From the NCBI GenBank assembly GCA_944381075.1, contig CALWJT010000025.1, positions 1-63,800 of the forward strand: 63,800 nucleotides of DNA. Direction: 5' to 3'. The position numbers and the translations under genes are program-made. This DNA comes from an uncultured Clostridia bacterium. GTDB taxonomy: Bacteria > Bacillota > Clostridia > Oscillospirales > CAG-272. Under the pieces are notes generated by a model. It was not told where the DNA came from. It ran no database searches and saw only the letters and a list, made by a program, of their open reading frames with translations. The first letter of the stretch is position 1. The number at the start of each line of letters is the position of its first letter. Positions 61,009 through 63,800 of the stretch are shown one piece after another.

Positions 61009-62150
61009 ACAGGGCGCGCTCCCTTTTCTGCAGCAGCAAGCAGCATATGCTCCATCCTGTCCATACAGACGTCGAAGTCGAACTGCTCCGAATAGCCGAG
61101 ATATCTCTCCCGCATCTGCGCCTTTTTCTCCGGATTTTCGATCCAAAAATCTATTTTGGAGGCGAGAGAGGCCGGATCGTTGTAGCGGAACAGGTTATCG
61201 TCCGTCAGCGCAAAGTACCGCGTAGCGCTCCGCGGCGAATCGGCGATAACGGGCACAAGTCCGCAGGAGATCGCCTCAAGGCAGGAGATCGCTTCGATCT
61301 CGATCTCCGCCGGATGGACATACAGGTCCGCCTGATTGAAGGCGTTTACAAGCTCTTCTCTGGAATAGAACCGGAATACAGGAAACAGCGGCAGCTTTTC
61401 TCCTGCATACTCCTTCAGCTTCTGCTCAAGGGGACCCGCCCCGGCAAGGATCAGGCGGATCCGGTCCCGGTATTTCGACTGCGCCGCAGCGTCAATGAGC
61501 ACCTTATGAGACTTTTCCCTGCTGTACCGACCCGTAAACATGACGAAGATCTCATTTTTCATCCCTTCCGGCTTCTCCGTCGGATGATACCGGAAGCTTT
61601 TGTTCACGCCGTTGGAAATGATATAATGCGGGGTCGGCCCGACCTCGCTCTCAAATACGTCACAGATAAACTTGGTCGGATAATGAATGGCCGTACACAG
61701 CCGGTAGACCTGCTTATAAAAGAAACGGTAAACCGTCCGATTGGCGACGTCCGAATTCATGAGAAAAATATGATTTGTAAAATTTTCCGCCTGACAGTGA
61801 AAGCTTGCCGTCACCGGGATCCCCATTTCCGCCGCCATCTCCGCCGCCGCATGCCCCAGTGCGAACGGAACGAGGATATGCACGACGTCCGCGCCCGTAA
61901 TCGCCTCGCGCAGGATCTCCTCGTCCGGCTTGGCAAGGCACACGCCGTTTTTTTCCACATATCCGTTCAAAGGTCCGAAATTGTATTTGGAAACGATAAA
62001 ATAGTCTTCTTTTCCCCGCTTGTCCTCGTCCGGACAGACCACTTTCACACGATGCCCCTTCGCCCTCATGCTCCGGATCAGATTCATCGCCGCGATGGTA
62101 GTCCCGTTGTTCTCTTCTCCGAGAACGTCGCATATGATTGACAAATTCAT
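61005..62150 (-). CDS. GT4 family glycosyltransferase, probably membrane-lipid directed
   Basis: 381 residues, GT-B fold. N-terminal LSIICDVLGEENNGTTIAAM and VPVTASFHCQAENFTNHIFL (diacylglycerol glucosyltransferases of this group carry a similar SFH-Q-EN segment), then the donor domain FVMFTGRYSREKSHKVLIDA, LILAGAGPLEQKLKEYAGEK and the nucleotide-sugar site ADLYVHPAEIEIEAISCLEA with the E(x7)E pattern. Likely transfers a sugar to diacylglycerol, but wall or capsule acceptors are possible. AAAGGA precedes ATG 62150. Confidence 0.85.
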   Translation of the reverse strand: MNLSIICDVLGEENNGTTIAAMNLIRSMRAKGHRVKVVCPDEDKRGKEDYFIVSKYNFGPLNGYVEKNGVCLAKPDEEILREAITGADVVHILVPFALGHAAAEMAAEMGIPVTASFHCQAENFTNHIFLMNSDVANRTVYRFFYKQVYRLCTAIHYPTKFICDVFESEVGPTPHYIISNGVNKSFRYHPTEKPEGMKNEIFVMFTGRYSREKSHKVLIDAAAQSKYRDRIRLILAGAGPLEQKLKEYAGEKLPLFPVFRFYSREELVNAFNQADLYVHPAEIEIEAISCLEAISCGLVPVIADSPRSATRYFALTDDNLFRYNDPASLASKIDFWIENPEKKAQMRERYLGYSEQFDFDVCMDRMEHMLLAAAEKGARPV

Positions 62151-62216
62151 AATGTAAATCCTTTCCGGGAGAACACGGCTCTCCCGTTCTTCGTTGTCCT
62201 CTGCGTCATCTGACTA

Positions 62217-62417
62217 TCAGGTCGCCGGAAGCACTTCCACGATGTCCCCGATATCGCACTTCAAATACCGGCAGAGCTTGACCAAGATCTCCAGAGAGAC
62301 CAGCTCTCCGCGGTTTAATTTGCTGATGGTGCTGGAGCTTAAAAATTTCCGGATATCATTTTTCTTAAGGTCTCTGTCAATGAGCAGCTTCCATAATTTT
62401 TTATAGCTGACCTCCAC
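62217..62417 (-). CDS. XRE family HTH regulator (short)
   Basis: 66 residues from GTG 62417, eight bases after GGAGG; a GTG three codons earlier overlaps that site. The chain is one Cro/C1 helix-turn-helix: YKKLWKLLIDRDLKKNDIRK, FLSSSTISKLNRGELVSLEI (recognition helix), then LVKLCRYLKCDIGDIVEVL. This YozG-like type is common in Firmicutes. It is first in a unit with the glycosyltransferase (66-base gap) and acyltransferase, so it may control membrane-lipid glycosylation and itself. Confidence 0.88.
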   Translation of the reverse strand: MEVSYKKLWKLLIDRDLKKNDIRKFLSSSTISKLNRGELVSLEILVKLCRYLKCDIGDIVEVLPAT

Positions 62418-62458
62418 ACAAAACACCTCCTTCCACGTTTATAAGATCGTATGGATGC

Positions 62459-62487
62459 AGTATACCACAGATCAGATGCAAATGCAA
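62459..62487 (-). promoter_or_regulatory. Promoter of the XRE-glycosyltransferase-acyltransferase unit
   Basis: On the minus strand TTGCAT, 17 bases, TATACT. A large inverted repeat lies just upstream at 62506-62540. Confidence 0.7.
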
Positions 62488-62505
62488 GTATTTTGTTCGA
62501 GAAAT

Positions 62506-62540
62506 CAAACATTTTATTGTAGATTGCAATAAAATGTTTG
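62506..62540. repeat. 14-base inverted repeat upstream of the XRE promoter
   Basis: CAAACATTTTATTG and CAATAAAATGTTTG face each other across seven bases. It lies about 20 bases upstream of the -35 box and is AT-rich. It could be a regulator site for the XRE unit; as a terminator it would be poor because it lacks GC pairs. Confidence 0.6.
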
Positions 62541-62577
62541 CAAACGCCTCCGTCGGTATTCCGACAGGTCCGGAGCT

Positions 62578-62613
62578 TCAAAAACATCCGGCCTGGAGGC
62601 CGGATGTTTTTGA
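62578..62613 (-). terminator. Terminator after the GH127 gene
   Basis: A 16-base perfect stem with AAAAACATCCGGCC on one side and the complement on the other, loop TCCA on the minus strand. The T-run is within the stem's 3' arm. Confidence 0.8.
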
Positions 62614-62625
62614 GGATTTCCCTTT

Positions 62626-63800
62626 TTATTTTTCTTTCAGCGTCGGCAGGACGGTCATGCGCACCTTGGATGCGCCGTACGGATACAGTGTAATCCATGT
62701 TTCCGGACCCAGCGCCTTTCCTTTTCCCATAGACGGGAGCTTCGGCGTAAACAGAAAATGTCCCTTTTTTACCGTGTCCTCATAGCGCCATGTCCAGCAT
62801 TTTACGCTCGTCACCGGACGGATGCGCCAGCCTGTCACCTCTCTTGCCGGCACACGGATACGGGGCAGGTCCTTCTCCAGATCCCATGCGTCCGCATGTC
62901 CCGGCTCGAATACCGGCTCCGCCGTTTCCGTGAATGCCCAGTTCCAAGCCTTGTCCGGCATCATGCGATAGGAAGGAAACGCCTTGCCGTTTACCGTCTG
63001 CTCTTCATAAGGCGTCCGTTTTCCTTTCATCCCAAGGCTGTAGACGAGCGGTCCTTTGGAAAAATACACGCCGCCGTATACGCGGTGCCGCTCGATTTTG
63101 TCTGTAAGCGAAAGCGCGAACGAAAGTTCTCCGTTCACCGTCAGAGTAAGATAGCCGCCCTCGATTTTACCGTTTTCCGCATCCGTTTCCACTCCGGACG
63201 TCCATCCCGGGATCCTTACATGCAGCACCGTCTTCGCCGTCGAGCGGATGCGGAAAACAAACCGATTGTCAAACGGATAGCGCGTCTCCTGCACCGCCGA
63301 AACTGTCCCGTCCGGGACCTCCGCCTCCATTTCAGACGGGCCGAGCAGATCCGCATACACGTGATTTCCCTCCACACGCCACATATTGCCGATATAATTC
63401 GGCATAAAGCGGTTGACGTTCCCGGGACAGCAGGCCGTTCCGGGATGCGGGCTGTACGCCATCATTTTGTTGCCGGTGAAATACCGGTTGTGGTTCGACT
63501 GCTCGTCCAGAACAAGCTGATTGCCGCAGGAAAAATACTGCAATGCGCGGAAATCCTCCGTCACGGCGCCGATGCCGGCATTGAAAACGCACCTTTCGAT
63601 ATCGTCCGCATAGCGGACATCGCTTGTCGCAGCGAGCAGATAGGAAAGCGACCATGTGTAGTCCGAAACGTCGCAGGTCTCGGCGCTTTCGTCATAATGG
63701 TTGCCAAAGGTAAACTCCGTACTGGAAATGCAGCCTCCGGGCAGCTTGTAATACCGGTTCAGGCGCGCGGCCGCCTTTTCCGACACGGCAAGGTATTCCT
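62626..63800 (-). CDS. GH127 beta-L-arabinofuranosidase (5' part missing)
   Basis: The frame is open to the window edge, so only about the last 391 residues are seen. Catalytic marks of GH127: the acid/base Glu and Zn-bound Cys in SAETCDVSDYTWSLS, and the Cys pair in GTACCPGNVNRFMPN, whose first Cys acts as nucleophile. The C-terminal beta domain includes VLHVRIPGWTSGVETD and GPLVYSLGMKG. The enzyme releases beta-L-arabinofuranose from plant or extensin-type glycans. A terminator follows at once, so it ends a unit whose other genes lie outside the window. Confidence 0.88.
   Translation of the reverse strand, partial: EYLAVSEKAAARLNRYYKLPGGCISSTEFTFGNHYDESAETCDVSDYTWSLSYLLAATSDVRYADDIERCVFNAGIGAVTEDFRALQYFSCGNQLVLDEQSNHNRYFTGNKMMAYSPHPGTACCPGNVNRFMPNYIGNMWRVEGNHVYADLLGPSEMEAEVPDGTVSAVQETRYPFDNRFVFRIRSTAKTVLHVRIPGWTSGVETDAENGKIEGGYLTLTVNGELSFALSLTDKIERHRVYGGVYFSKGPLVYSLGMKGKRTPYEEQTVNGKAFPSYRMMPDKAWNWAFTETAEPVFEPGHADAWDLEKDLPRIRVPAREVTGWRIRPVTSVKCWTWRYEDTVKKGHFLFTPKLPSMGKGKALGPETWITLYPYGASKVRMTVLPTLKEK

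Noticed and set aside
1-63800. CRISPR arrays, insertion sequences, prophage or attachment sites
   Set aside because: I found no regularly spaced repeats, transposase or integrase motifs, or phage genes; the two tRNAs show no adjoining duplicated ends.

Overview
The window looks like a chromosomal segment of a moderately GC-rich anaerobic Firmicute of the Clostridia type. Supporting marks are ThiI without a rhodanese domain, ZapA beside a U32 protein, a split HisZ/HisG(short) ATP phosphoribosyltransferase, ECF S-components (BioY, QueT), Firmicute-type GalT, TTG/GTG starts with strong AGGAGG sites, and sigma-A promoters with extended TGn -10 boxes. No phage, insertion sequence, CRISPR array or rRNA was seen. 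Genus cannot be named from the sequence alone.

Layout. (1) 1-7797, minus strand: a carbohydrate ABC transport operon with unusual parts: a roughly 1000-residue binding protein fused to two carbohydrate-binding-like modules and without a lipobox, two permeases, an NHL/TPR/Yip1-type membrane protein, and a DUF5696-like exported protein cut by the window edge. No ATPase gene is present. (2) 8.4-16.7 kb, minus: housekeeping genes zapA, U32, maf, nth, rarA, an oxidoreductase/methyltransferase pair, rnhA and mnmA. (3) 16.9-19.5 kb, plus: thiI, a MinD-like ATPase, and a methylglyoxal-synthase homologue that has lost its catalytic residues. (4) 19.6-26.0 kb, minus: YfhO-type membrane protein, an unclassified TIM-barrel glycoside-hydrolase-like protein, recG. 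(5) 26.2-30.2 kb, plus: hisS, aspS, MscS channel. (6) 30.2-36.4 kb: zinc-ribbon membrane protein, GH29 fucosidase, TPR protein, GH31 glycosidase, small membrane protein, two tRNAs (Trp; CAT anticodon). (7) 36.6-50.4 kb: bioY, an E2-like acyltransferase without its catalytic histidine, preQ1-controlled queT, a TM2 protein with a divergent XRE regulator and paired operators, a CNNM-type ion protein with an attenuator-like leader, PiT phosphate transporter plus DUF47 partner, AI-2E family transporter, a P-type ATPase behind a yybP-ykoY (Mn2+) riboswitch, galT and an rRNA methyltransferase. (8) 50.6-60.0 kb, minus: tam, then a complete ten-gene histidine operon (hisZ-G-D-C-B-H-A-F-IE-K). (9) 60.2-63.8 kb, minus: an XRE regulator with a glycosyltransferase and acyltransferase (membrane-lipid module), and the 3' part of a GH127 arabinofuranosidase.

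How it works together. Glycosidases (GH29, GH31, GH127, the TIM-barrel protein) and the sugar importer point to a life on plant or host glycans; GalT feeds galactose to glycolysis. Metal and ion balance is tied to RNA regulation (Mn riboswitch; a possible new leader upstream of the CNNM gene). The most rewarding second looks are the expanded sugar-uptake operon, the acidic-peptide leader upstream of the CNNM gene, the methylglyoxal-synthase pseudoenzyme beside an orphan MinD, the twin-operator TM2/XRE switch, and the Mn-riboswitch P-type ATPase.
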